Shown here piece by piece: positions 22,754 through 31,300 of a DNA stretch of 64,000 nucleotides. Origin of the DNA: JANXLS01 sp035308565. GTDB lineage: Bacteria; Planctomycetota; SZUA-567; H5-PLA8. The position numbers were made by a program, and so were the translations under genes. The DNA lies in contig DATGGK010000056.1 of NCBI GenBank assembly GCA_035308565.1, positions 15,191 to 79,190 on the forward strand, given 5' to 3'. The notes below the pieces were generated by a model, which saw only the letters and a program-made list of their open reading frames with translations, ran no database searches and was not told the DNA's origin. Every line of letters starts with the position of its first letter. Within the stretch, counting starts at the first letter, position 1.

Positions 22754-23863
22754 ATGAAGCTCTCTTCCGTGGCCGTCGCTGCCACTTTCGTGTTCACCCT
22801 CGTTTGCGCCAGCGCGCTGTGCGTCGAAGAGCCGCCCAAGACGCCCGATGCGCCAAAGGACGATCAGTACAAACTCCCCGACAACCCAACCGTGAAGTCG
22901 CTGGTCGCTTTCTGCAAAAAGCTCGAAGGCAAGGAACCGCAGTCGCAGGCCGAAGCCGACGAAATGCAGACGAAGGTCAAGCCGGCGCTCAAGAAAGCCT
23001 GCGAACAAATCCTGGCGCTTGAAAAGGGCAATCCGACCGACGACAGCCGCTACGCCAACCGCTTCCTGCTCATCTTCAAGCTGCAGGAGGTGATGGAAAA
23101 GGGCGGCGAGAACCCCACACCGGAAGCCAAGAAAGAATTGCTCGCGGCGACCGATGAACTCAAGAAATTCCTCTCCGATCCCAAATTCACGCTCGAAGAC
23201 GTGGCGCTGGCCGTGCAGTTGGGCGACCTGATTTCGGAAGTCGATGAAGCGAAAGCCGTCGATTACTTCAAGACCTTCGCCAAGCTCTACGAAAACAACG
23301 CCGATCCGAAAGTCGCCGAAGCTGGCAAGCGCATGGCCGCAACCTCGCGGCGCCTCGGCCTCGTCGGCAATGAAATGGTGCTGAAGGGCACGACCGTCGA
23401 AGGCAAGCCCTTCGACATTTCGTCGCTGAAAGGCAAAGTGGTGCTGGTCGATTTCTGGGCGACGTGGTGCCATTGGTGCGTGAAGGAAATCCCCAACGTC
23501 AAGAAGAACTACCTCGGCTATCACAACAAAGGCTTCGAAGTGGTGGCGGTGAGCGCCGATCAGGACCGTGCGGCGCTGGACGAGTTCCTCGGCAAGAGCA
23601 AGATTCCGTGGATCAACCTGCATGACAAAGACGGCGAAAACGCCGCGCTCGAATACTACGGCATCACCGGCTTCCCGACGACGTTTCTCATCGGCAAAGA
23701 CGGCAAGGTCGTCTCGCTGAAAGCGCGTGGCCCGGAGTTGGACAAGCAGCTCAAGGACATCCTCGGCGAACCGGATGCGATCAAGGATCTCCCCGAAGCC
23801 CCGGCCGAAAAGGAAAACCCGCTGAACGCGACGATCAAGGAAGCGATCAAGGAAGAGAAGTAA
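22754..23863 (+). CDS. TlpA/ResA-like thioredoxin-fold protein, copy 2
   Basis: A 369-residue paralogue of the preceding gene, with a signal peptide (MKLSSVAVAATFVFTLVCAS). It has the same two-domain plan: SLVAFCKKLEGKEP matches ALVAFCKKLMTHRP in copy 1. The redox motif is WATWCHWCVKEIP, so the residues between the cysteines are His-Trp instead of Gly-Pro, which should shift the redox potential. The cis-proline loop is GFPTTFLIG. AGGAAAG lies upstream of the ATG; an in-frame extension further upstream has no signal peptide and is unlikely. The C-terminal low-complexity tail is shorter than in copy 1. Confidence 0.9.
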   Translation: MKLSSVAVAATFVFTLVCASALCVEEPPKTPDAPKDDQYKLPDNPTVKSLVAFCKKLEGKEPQSQAEADEMQTKVKPALKKACEQILALEKGNPTDDSRYANRFLLIFKLQEVMEKGGENPTPEAKKELLAATDELKKFLSDPKFTLEDVALAVQLGDLISEVDEAKAVDYFKTFAKLYENNADPKVAEAGKRMAATSRRLGLVGNEMVLKGTTVEGKPFDISSLKGKVVLVDFWATWCHWCVKEIPNVKKNYLGYHNKGFEVVAVSADQDRAALDEFLGKSKIPWINLHDKDGENAALEYYGITGFPTTFLIGKDGKVVSLKARGPELDKQLKDILGEPDAIKDLPEAPAEKENPLNATIKEAIKEEK

Positions 23864-23913
23864 ATTCAAAGACGAATGCCGAACGATGAACGCTGAACGA
23901 AGAAGGAAGAATG

Positions 23914-23945
23914 AAAGCACCCGCCGCGCGCGGGTGCTTTTTTTA
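23914..23945 (+). terminator. Rho-independent terminator of TlpA copy 2
   Basis: AAAGCACCCGC pairs with GCGGGTGCTTT around CGCGC and runs into a T-tract. It is near-identical to the terminator after copy 1. Confidence 0.9.
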
Positions 23946-23990
23946 TGACCATTATTGTTTCCGCAACTCCAATTGATCCTGCTGCCTTTG

Positions 23991-24040
23991 GCCCATTGGC
24001 CCTATGGGCCCCATAAGCCCTATAGCCCTAGCTGCCCTAT
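23991..24040. repeat. Dispersed CCTATAGGGCC-family repeat
   Basis: GCCCATTGGCCCTATGGGCC, then CCATAAGCCCTATAGCCCTA, is the longest member of this family in the window. It occupies the 371-nt gap between TlpA copy 2 and the TPR-roadblock gene. The rest of that gap (24050-24190) is AT-richer and probably holds the promoter. No gene is seen in it. Confidence 0.75.
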
Positions 24041-24234
24041 CTAACAGCGCATTGAGCTCGTTCGAGAATTGAACGGTCCTTTGCCCAAAACGCCGTCCTT
24101 TCAGCCGTTTTTTTGTATGGTTTCCCCCACGTGCATAGTCGATATATGGTGAGCACCGCTAGTGTGCGACGTAGTTTGGGCAGGAAACTGATGTGAAATG
24201 GAGCGCGCCGCTCCGTTCTCCCGGAAAGGCCGGC

Positions 24235-25392
24235 ATGTGGCTGTTTGACAGACTTGTTCAATGGCGCACGAATACACGTATTCATACGCTGGAACAGCAG
24301 TTGGCTGCCAAGCCCACGCCCGTCCTGTATTTGCAGTTGGCGGACGCGCACACCGACGCCGGCAACCAATCCAAGGCCGCGCAAGTGCTGCGCCTCGGCG
24401 CGGCGCGCCATCCCAACGCGCCGGAGATTGTCCGCCGCCAGGCTGAAGCCGAGAAATTCGAACGCGAACTCGAGAAAAAACGCCTCGTCGAGCGCATTCA
24501 GACACATCCCAACCCGATTTTGTACGCGCGTCTGGCCGAACTTTACAAAGCCGACGGCGAAACCGGCAAGACCATCGATATCTGCCAGCGTGGGATCAAA
24601 GCGTTTCCCAAATACGGCGGCACATACCTCGTGCTCGGCCAGATTTACTCCGACAAAAAGCAGTGGCCGGAAGCCGTCACGCATCTTGAAAAATCCGCCG
24701 CGCTCGACAAGTACAATTACCTCGCGCTGAAATTGCTCTCCGCGGTCTACTTGGAACTCGGCCGCCCCGCCGACGCCGCACAGCGCCTCGAAGACATTCT
24801 TTTCTTTGCGCCGGGCGACGAAGTGATCATGGGGCTGCTGAAAAAAGCCAAGGACGCGATCGAAGAGCAGATGCCCAAGTCCAGCCTCTCCGTTCCCGAT
24901 GTCGCCGCTAACCGCTACCAAGCCGGCCGGACCGTCCCGCGCACGGGCCGTTCAGGTACGCCCAACGTCGCGCGCGCGTCCGGCATCAACCGCATTTCTG
25001 GCTTGCACAACAGTACCGGCGCGATGCCCAGGCCCGCCAAGGACCAAATTTACGCTAACGGCCTGGCCGCTTTGCGCGCCGTTGCCGGCGTCGAAGGCGC
25101 GGTGCTGGTCGATCAGTACGGTTTGGTCGTCGCCGCCGATCTGGCGCCCGGGATCGACGAAGGCCTCGCCGGCGCAATGATCACCAACGTCTACCGCCTC
25201 GCCAGCAACAACGCCGTCAAACTCGGCGTCGGCCAATTCGAAGAAGGCATGATCGAAGGCCGCGACGGCAACGTCCACATCGTTCAATTCGACGACATGA
25301 TTTTGACCGTGTTCACCAAAGCGGATGTGAAACTGGGATTGGTAGAAAAAAGCATCCGCGATTTCGCGGCCGTGGCGATTCAGCGCAAGTAA
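24235..25392 (+). CDS. TPR protein with C-terminal roadblock/LC7 domain
   Basis: A protein of about 385 residues. The start at MWLFDRLVQWR follows GGAAAGG; a GTG 42 nt upstream with AGGAA is an alternative. TPR-like helical repeats cover residues about 30-215 (PVLYLQLADAHTDAGNQSKA, PILYARLAELYKADGETGKT, YLVLGQIYSDKKQWPEAVTH, YLALKLLSAVYLELGRPADA). A low-complexity linker of about 60 residues follows, then a roadblock domain (AALRAVAGVEGAVLVDQYGL ... GNVHIVQFDDMILTVFTKAD). Roadblock proteins regulate small Ras-like GTPases such as MglA. No GTPase gene is in the window. The next gene is a second roadblock protein. Confidence 0.88.
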   Translation: MWLFDRLVQWRTNTRIHTLEQQLAAKPTPVLYLQLADAHTDAGNQSKAAQVLRLGAARHPNAPEIVRRQAEAEKFERELEKKRLVERIQTHPNPILYARLAELYKADGETGKTIDICQRGIKAFPKYGGTYLVLGQIYSDKKQWPEAVTHLEKSAALDKYNYLALKLLSAVYLELGRPADAAQRLEDILFFAPGDEVIMGLLKKAKDAIEEQMPKSSLSVPDVAANRYQAGRTVPRTGRSGTPNVARASGINRISGLHNSTGAMPRPAKDQIYANGLAALRAVAGVEGAVLVDQYGLVVAADLAPGIDEGLAGAMITNVYRLASNNAVKLGVGQFEEGMIEGRDGNVHIVQFDDMILTVFTKADVKLGLVEKSIRDFAAVAIQRK

Positions 25393-25440
25393 CACGGGCT
25401 TTTAGCCCGTGGCTGTGAGAGCACCTGACAAGGAAGCCGT

Positions 25441-25794
25441 ATGCGCGACATTCTGACGAATCTGAACAAGGCCCAGGGCGTCTGGGGCAGCATGTTGGTC
25501 GGCCGCGACGGCATTGTCATCGCCAGCGATTTCTCGACCGACGTCCAGGAGCAGCAGATGGGCGCCATCTCCTCGCAGATTCTCGTCGCGCTCGACGGCG
25601 CCCTCAAACGCATCCAAATGGGCGGCTTCAAACGCTTCCTGATCGGCGGCAGCGAAAACAAACTCGCGCTCATCGACGCCGGCCAATCGATCCTCATCGT
25701 GCTGATGCGCCGCGACGTCAACATGGGCCTGGTCAACGTCGAAATCAAAAACGCACTGGACTTGGTCGCCAAAGGTTCAAGAATCAGCGGTTGA
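25441..25794 (+). CDS. Stand-alone roadblock/LC7 (MglB-like) protein
   Basis: A 117-residue protein made of one roadblock domain: ILTNLNKAQGVWGSMLVGRD, GIVIASDFSTDVQEQQMGAI, then FLIGGSENKLALIDAG and SILIVLMRRDVNMGLVNVEI. In this family such domains dimerise and act as activators or scaffolds for small GTPases controlling polarity. AAGGAAG precedes the ATG. It lies 48 nt after the TPR-roadblock gene, so the two are probably co-transcribed and may form a heterodimer. No GTPase is adjacent. Confidence 0.88.
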   Translation: MRDILTNLNKAQGVWGSMLVGRDGIVIASDFSTDVQEQQMGAISSQILVALDGALKRIQMGGFKRFLIGGSENKLALIDAGQSILIVLMRRDVNMGLVNVEIKNALDLVAKGSRISG

Positions 25795-25834
25795 AAATCA
25801 AACCTTGAAACCCTGAAACCGCGAATCCTGAATC

Positions 25835-26662
25835 GTGATCTATTACTTCAATGCGTTAATCAAAGGCATCATCGAAGGCATCACTGAATTTCTCCCCATT
25901 TCTTCGACGGGACATCTGATCCTCGCGCGCGAATGGTTTCCATTGACGGCGGACCAAACCCAAATCAAGCGGCTCGACGATCTCTTCGACATCGTGATTC
26001 AGCTGCCGGCGATTTTTGCGATTGTGCTGCTGTACCGCGCGCGGCTTTGGGAGTCAGCGAAGTCGATTCCGTCGAACGCAAAATCGAGATCGTTCTGGTT
26101 CGGCCTGGTTCTCGCCGTTCTGCCGGTGGTCATCCTGGGACCGCTGGTTCACCATCGCCTTGAAGACGATTTTATGTATCCGGTGCCGGTCGCCATTGCG
26201 CTCATCGTCGGCGGCATCATTCTAATTCTCGTCGAACGCGGCGCCGATACGGGAAAATATGCCGCGGCCGAAGACGTGCCGTTGCCCACCGCATTTTTCA
26301 TCGGCATCTTTCAATGCTTCAGCATGTTTCCCGGCACCTCGCGCTCTGGCGCTACCATCGTCGGCGGCCGCCTGCTCCATCTCACGCGCAACGCCGCCAC
26401 CGAATACTCCTTTTTTCTCGCCATCCCAACCATGTGCGGCGCGTTCGTGTTTAAAATGTACAAAGCCTGGCACGACATCCGCCGCGAAGACGTGCCGGTT
26501 CTGCTGATCGGCTCCGTCACGTCCTTCGTGGTCTCGTGGATCGTCGTCAAATGGCTGATCGGTTACGTGAAGAAACACAGCCTCGCCGTCTTCGGCTATT
26601 ATCGAATCGTGCTGGGCGCGCTGACGCTGGCGTATTTTTATTTTATGGCGGTGCGGAAATAG
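25835..26662 (+). CDS. uppP: Undecaprenyl-diphosphatase UppP (BacA)
   Basis: A 275-residue integral membrane enzyme that recycles undecaprenyl diphosphate, the lipid carrier of peptidoglycan and other surface glycans. The two signature motifs are present: EGITEFLPISSTGHLIL near the N-terminus and FPGTSRSGATIVGGRL near residue 170. The expected hydrophobic helices are present. The start is a GTG. A sequence of the type 'CCTTGAAACCCTGAAACCGC' lies just upstream. It follows the roadblock genes on the same strand by 40 nt and may be part of their transcript. Confidence 0.95.
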   Translation: MIYYFNALIKGIIEGITEFLPISSTGHLILAREWFPLTADQTQIKRLDDLFDIVIQLPAIFAIVLLYRARLWESAKSIPSNAKSRSFWFGLVLAVLPVVILGPLVHHRLEDDFMYPVPVAIALIVGGIILILVERGADTGKYAAAEDVPLPTAFFIGIFQCFSMFPGTSRSGATIVGGRLLHLTRNAATEYSFFLAIPTMCGAFVFKMYKAWHDIRREDVPVLLIGSVTSFVVSWIVVKWLIGYVKKHSLAVFGYYRIVLGALTLAYFYFMAVRK

Positions 26663-26834
26663 ATTCGCGGTTTCCTGTTCGATTTGCCTATGCGTTTCAC
26701 AATCGTTTTGAACAAGTGTGATTTGAAATTGTTAATTTGAAATTTGAAAGTTGACATTATCTCAAGTCAAATTCCCCATCAACTTGTCGATTCACCGCAG
26801 GCTCACTCCCCACTCCCGACTCCCCATTCTTCAC

Positions 26835-29800
26835 TCAACTCCCCCACTCGCAAAGCTTCTCCACATACTCCGCCGACCCATCGCGCAGCCAACCATCAAG
26901 CTGCGCCTGCTCCTTAAGCTGCTGCCCGCGCAGTCGCGGCACCGCCACGAAACACGATTTCACTTCAGGCAGCGCGCTCATGTCGCCCCACAAACGCTCG
27001 AATTGCATCACCGGAAAAATGTCCTCCTGCCCGTGGCCCCAGCGCTTCTTCACCTCTTTAAGCGTGATGTACGTGGGCATCTTCGCGGCGAGCGCGCGGA
27101 TCGCCGCCGCCGTTTTCTGCGCGTCGGCCAAATCCGCGCGGCTGAGGCGGAAGACATCCAGCAGCGCGTCCAGCGTGATCCACGTCGTCATCGAGTTGTA
27201 ATAGCTCAGCGCAAATTCCGCCTCCTCGCGCGGCATGGCCAGCCCCTCGACGAGGCGCACGCGGCCGTTGACGCGCGCCAAACCGCCGCCGCGGTCTTCG
27301 AGCCGCCGCGGAATTACTTCAAATGTAAGTGCCGCGCCGCCGGCAATGTGCTGCCCCAGCAGCGCGGGATCGACATCCGCGCCCAGCGTGTCGATGTTGT
27401 GCAGCATCAGCCATTTCAATTGCGGACGGCCATCGAGCAGATGCGCAAGCACGCCGTTGCGAAAAAGGTTCGCGACTTCGTACCAGTGGCCGACGGGATG
27501 CAAACATTGCAGCGGCACATTGTCCGTGTAATCCGCCGCCTCGCCGGCCGCGCGCGCCCATTCCTGCAGCGCGCCCCGCAAGCTCGCGCGCACTTTCTGC
27601 TGCTGTTCGTCGAGCACCTGCTGCGGCATTTCTTCCCAGGCAAATCGCAGATCGCGCACCGTCGGAATCGTGCGCAAGCCCACCGCTTTTCCAGGCGAGA
27701 GAAAGAGCGGCGCGTCGTAACCGTAATTCTTTTCGCGCGCCAAAAAATCCGCGATCGGCGCGTGCGTCAAGTAGCTTGTCGTGAAAATGTGCGGCAGCGC
27801 CGCGCCGGCGAGTTTCGCAACGCGCCGGCTTTTGGCCAGATGCGTCTCGATAAACGTGCGGTGTTTTCCCGTAAGTTTCGCGAATGGATGCAGCGCTTTC
27901 ACCACGCCGGCGCCTTGCGTCCAGCGCGTGCCGGCGCCGGCGGCGAGTGTGATCACAACCGCCTCGCCGCGGCGCAGCGCGTCAAGTCCCGCACTGCGGA
28001 ACGCCGCATCGTACGCCAGCACATCCTTGGCGTGAACGTCTTCGATCACCGCGCTTGCCGGCAGACGATTCTGTGCAAGGCCGATGCGCCCCTCCTTTAA
28101 TTGCGCGCGAATCGCTTCGTGCTGCTGCGCGTCGAATCCGTGCTCGTCCAAAAGTGCCGCGAGACTCTCATGACTCGGAATTTCGTTCCGCCCGCGCGGC
28201 AGCATCACGTCGAAAAGCGTCTGGATCATTCCGCGCAATTCCGGCTTGCTGCGGCAGGCCGCGCCGAATTTGTCGAGCTCCGCGCGGCGCAGCGGCGCCA
28301 GTGCGCGGCGTTCCTGCCGCAGCAATTCCGGCAACACCTGCGCATAATAATTCGCGGGCATCAGCGCGTCGGGTCCGCTGAGCAAATCGGCGCACGTCCC
28401 AGATTCGTTGATCGCAAAATCGTACACCACCGGTGCCATCGCAAAAGGCAGCGCGTCTTCGAGCGCGCGTTTGGTTTCGCTCATGATGGTTTGTAAGCGC
28501 GCCTGCGCCGCGGATTTTTTCTCAGGCGAAAAAACAAAGCCCATCCCGCCGCCGGACATGCCGCCCAACATCCAGAAGCCGCGGAAATCGGCGCCGAAAT
28601 CCGCGCGGACCTGCCGGATCAGCCGCTCGGTGTAATCGTTCGACGCCCACGGAATGATCGTTTGAATCGGACCGCTGAAATTCCGCGTTGTGCACGCGCC
28701 CAGCCGCGCGGTATCGCCGGCGCGCAGCGCGTCGAGAATGTCCGTGAGAATCGAGAGCGCTTCCTGCCGCGCCTGCCATTCCTTCGCGCCGCGCAGCAAA
28801 TATTTCTCCGTGACCATCTCCAAAATCGGCCCGACGTTTTGCGCCATCCCGCCATGGACCAGCACCAGCGAATCCTGCAAGCGCTCTCGCGCGTCGTCGG
28901 AGATTTCGGAACGTTCCAAAATTTTGTGCGCCGGCATCAGCCGTCCGCGGCTGACCCCGAACTCCGCATCGCCCGGCTGCGCCCCCACGCCGGTGATCAA
29001 TTTGATCCCCGGCCACACGCCGCCCGAATCCTGCCAGCCGCCCCCGGAGCCGCCCAGCCATTCGCCCAGCAGCGCGCGCGCCAGCACCAGCCGCCGTTCC
29101 GATTCACTCAATTTTCCCGTGAGCGATTCCGCCTGGCTCGTCGCCCGCATGCACACCGAAATCAGCGCGGCGAGCAAATTGGTCGAAACCGCGAGGCGCG
29201 AACCTTTCGGAATGTCGTTCACCGCGCTCACCAACTCCAGCCCGCGCCCAGGCCCCACCATCTCCGCAAGCAGATCGGCCAGCGATTGCCCGGAACCTTC
29301 CACGCCCGGCGGCACGAGCCCCGACGCGATCACTGCCGCTTTGAGCAAGCCCAGATAATCCTTCGCAAAATCGAAGACCTCGCCCAACTGCGCAATGTCC
29401 GCTCGCGCGCCGAGATCGACGCTGACCAGCCGCAGCACCGGCTCTTCAATCACCCGCAGCCACGCCGAAACCGGCGGCCGCGTCGCGGCGTCGCGCCCAT
29501 GCACGCCAAGATCGATCGATACATTCAGGACCTTCGCGCCCTCCGGGTAATCCATCCCTAGAAAAAAAATGTCGCTCCAGCCGGAGTGCGTCAGGTCCAT
29601 GCGCACGGGCGTTCGCTCGCGCAAAATCGGATACGTGCCGTCGCTCATGCTCGGCGTCAGCAATTCTTTGCGCAGGCGCAGCGGCTGGTCTTTCGGATGA
29701 CCCATGCGGAACATCCATTGATTCCCGCGTACGCTCCGCACGCTGCGCCGCACCTGGTCGGCCAGCGTTTGAAACGCCATCCGGTGATACGCCGCCGCCA

Positions 29801-30146
29801 GCGCGCTGCACAGCGCATCGCTCGGCCCGCTTTCTCGCTGCGTCGCCAGAAACAATTCGATCGCTTCTTCGAAGCGTCGCTGCAAAAGATGCTCGTAGCC
29901 TTTGAACGGAATCAAACCGCTCGCGCGCAATTCCGGCCGCGACGGCAGATGAAAACGCTGGATCGCATAGAGAAAAAACATCGCCCGCACGCGTTCGTAC
30001 AAATTCTCGCTGCGCCGCCGAAACGCATCCAGCGCCTCGCATTCGGCCAGCAATTCCTTGAATGAAAGCGCGCGGCACACTTCATCCAGCGATTGGTTGC
30101 GGATGGCATCGTCGGGCGAAGTGATGATTGAAATAAGAGTGGACAC
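26835..30146 (-). CDS. GHMP-type (fucokinase-like) kinase fused to a UDP-sugar pyrophosphorylase-like domain
   Basis: A 1103-residue bifunctional protein. Residues about 1-150 are helical and unassigned. Residues 175-620 carry GHMP-kinase motifs of the L-fucokinase branch: RMDLTHSGWSDI (compare R-D-AGGWSD), a degenerate ATP loop PKGSRLAVSTNLLAAL near 312, and MLGGMSGGGMGFVF near 522. Residues about 725-1103 resemble a UDP-glucose pyrophosphorylase: VVITLAAGAGTRWTQG, CLHPVGHWYE, MLHNIDTLGAD near 915, and KRWGHGQED. Fucokinase/GDP-fucose pyrophosphorylases (FKP) have the reverse domain order and use GTP. Here phosphorylation and nucleotide activation of one sugar are plausible in a single chain. 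The sugar and nucleotide are unknown. The start is a GTG. Confidence 0.8.
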   Translation of the reverse strand: MSTLISIITSPDDAIRNQSLDEVCRALSFKELLAECEALDAFRRRSENLYERVRAMFFLYAIQRFHLPSRPELRASGLIPFKGYEHLLQRRFEEAIELFLATQRESGPSDALCSALAAAYHRMAFQTLADQVRRSVRSVRGNQWMFRMGHPKDQPLRLRKELLTPSMSDGTYPILRERTPVRMDLTHSGWSDIFFLGMDYPEGAKVLNVSIDLGVHGRDAATRPPVSAWLRVIEEPVLRLVSVDLGARADIAQLGEVFDFAKDYLGLLKAAVIASGLVPPGVEGSGQSLADLLAEMVGPGRGLELVSAVNDIPKGSRLAVSTNLLAALISVCMRATSQAESLTGKLSESERRLVLARALLGEWLGGSGGGWQDSGGVWPGIKLITGVGAQPGDAEFGVSRGRLMPAHKILERSEISDDARERLQDSLVLVHGGMAQNVGPILEMVTEKYLLRGAKEWQARQEALSILTDILDALRAGDTARLGACTTRNFSGPIQTIIPWASNDYTERLIRQVRADFGADFRGFWMLGGMSGGGMGFVFSPEKKSAAQARLQTIMSETKRALEDALPFAMAPVVYDFAINESGTCADLLSGPDALMPANYYAQVLPELLRQERRALAPLRRAELDKFGAACRSKPELRGMIQTLFDVMLPRGRNEIPSHESLAALLDEHGFDAQQHEAIRAQLKEGRIGLAQNRLPASAVIEDVHAKDVLAYDAAFRSAGLDALRRGEAVVITLAAGAGTRWTQGAGVVKALHPFAKLTGKHRTFIETHLAKSRRVAKLAGAALPHIFTTSYLTHAPIADFLAREKNYGYDAPLFLSPGKAVGLRTIPTVRDLRFAWEEMPQQVLDEQQQKVRASLRGALQEWARAAGEAADYTDNVPLQCLHPVGHWYEVANLFRNGVLAHLLDGRPQLKWLMLHNIDTLGADVDPALLGQHIAGGAALTFEVIPRRLEDRGGGLARVNGRVRLVEGLAMPREEAEFALSYYNSMTTWITLDALLDVFRLSRADLADAQKTAAAIRALAAKMPTYITLKEVKKRWGHGQEDIFPVMQFERLWGDMSALPEVKSCFVAVPRLRGQQLKEQAQLDGWLRDGSAEYVEKLCEWGS

Positions 30147-30159
30147 CGTTGAAAATCCT

Positions 30160-30240
30160 GTACCGCCGGCGTCCCGCCGGCCCGTTCGCGCGAAGCGCGA
30201 GCCGCTGTTTCGTGGTGCAGGCGTCTCGCCTGCACGTTCC
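30160..30240. repeat. Two adjacent dispersed repeats upstream of the kinase fusion
   Basis: 30160-30184 is identical to the 25-nt repeat inside mnmG. 30211-30240 contains GTGGTGCAGGCGTCTCGCCT, a related palindromic family. They fill the 97-nt gap between the GalU-like gene and the kinase fusion. Confidence 0.8.
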
Positions 30241-30243
30241 TTC

Positions 30244-31092
30244 TCAATTAATTTTCGTCGCGAGCAATTCCACCAGCCCGCTCAGCACTTCGTCGCGGTC
30301 CTTGCCCGAAAAAGCCAGCGCCAGTTGCGCCGTAAGCAGCCCGTACTTCACGCCGAAATCGTAGCGTCGCCCTTGCAGTTCGCAGGCTAGATACCGTTCC
30401 TGCCCGGCCAGCCGCGCCAGCGCCACGCGAAAATGCACCGACGTTTCGCGCCCGCGCGCGTGGGCAAATAGCTCCGTGAGAATTCGCTGCACCGCCGGCG
30501 TCAGCACATGCATGCCGAAAAATCCGAGATAAAATCCAGCGCGCAAGCCGGGCACGTCGATCTTCTGTTCGGCTTCGGTCGGCGTCGGTTTTTCGAGCAC
30601 CGTATCGACTTTGTAGAGCCGCAGCGCCGCGTTGACGAGTTGCCCGCCTACCGCTCCATAATAGGGCAGCTTGCTTTCGTGCGTGGATTGCACCGCCGAT
30701 ACCGCGCAATTCTCCGCGCGCGCCACGTCCACCAATTGCCGCGCGCAGCCCTTCTCCGTCGAACTCAAATAAAGGTGATCGCCGACCGCCAGCAAAAACG
30801 AATCGCTCCCGCAGAATTCCGCCGCGCAATGAATCGCGTGCGCGTACCCGAGCGGCTCTGGCTGCTCGATAAAAGTGAGGCAGCCCGCATGCGGTCCGGC
30901 CGCCGCGGCGTACGGCGCTCGATCGCCCGGACAAATGACCACGCCGATTTTCTCGATCCCCGCGCGCAAAATCTCTTCGATGATGATCATCAGCGCCGTC
31001 TTCGTGACGCCGTCGCGATCGACCAGCGCCTGCAGCGCGAGCGTGCGCTGATTTGTGGCGGCGGCCGTGATAAGCGCTTTCTTGATTTCCAT
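30244..31092 (-). CDS. GalU-like nucleotidyltransferase with altered signature
   Basis: A 282-residue protein with the fold pattern of glucose-1-phosphate nucleotidyltransferases: IIIEEILRAGIEKIGVVICP, FIEQPEPLGYAHAIHCAAEF, SFLLAVGDHLYL, VLEKPTPTEAE and AGFYLGFFGMHVLTP. The N-terminal loop that is normally GxGTRxxP reads ITAAATNQRTLALQ, so the usual Gly-rich nucleotide loop is changed and the lysine downstream is not obvious. The UTP/EQPxPxGxAHA motif is retained. It is probably a divergent or regulatory homologue working with the kinase/pyrophosphorylase fusion encoded 97 nt downstream on the same strand. Activity cannot be judged from sequence. Confidence 0.75.
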   Translation of the reverse strand: MEIKKALITAAATNQRTLALQALVDRDGVTKTALMIIIEEILRAGIEKIGVVICPGDRAPYAAAAGPHAGCLTFIEQPEPLGYAHAIHCAAEFCGSDSFLLAVGDHLYLSSTEKGCARQLVDVARAENCAVSAVQSTHESKLPYYGAVGGQLVNAALRLYKVDTVLEKPTPTEAEQKIDVPGLRAGFYLGFFGMHVLTPAVQRILTELFAHARGRETSVHFRVALARLAGQERYLACELQGRRYDFGVKYGLLTAQLALAFSGKDRDEVLSGLVELLATKIN

Positions 31093-31116
31093 AATTCGAT
31101 TCTTGGAGATAACCGT

Positions 31117-31216
31117 TGTGCGCCCGGATTGCAAGTGGCGAGCGTTGCCGTTTCCCTCTCCCTGCGGGAGAGGGCCGACGCGCGTACTCGCGCGCGGGGT
31201 GAGGGGAAAGCGCTCT
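31117..31216. repeat. Single REP-like unit related to the 0.3-kb MITE
   Basis: CCCTCTCCCTGCGGGAGAGG at 31154-31173 is followed by GCCGACGCGCGTACTCGCGC and GCGGGGTGAGGGGA. This is the same unit that occurs twice, inverted, inside the element at 260-451. The left flank (GTGCGCCCGGATTGCAAG) also recalls the left end of that element. It lies in the promoter region shared by the GalU-like and secreted-protein genes. Confidence 0.75.
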
Positions 31217-31300
31217 AAAATTCGCTCTGCATTGCCCGCCGCAAGTTGTACAGTTTACTATCGTATCGCCTTTCGAACTGAAATAAAGGATTCCAACGCA

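Noticed and set aside
26751..28100. 449-residue plus-strand frame opposite the kinase fusion
   Set aside because: It has only antisense-type composition, and the opposite strand carries clear UGPase motifs.
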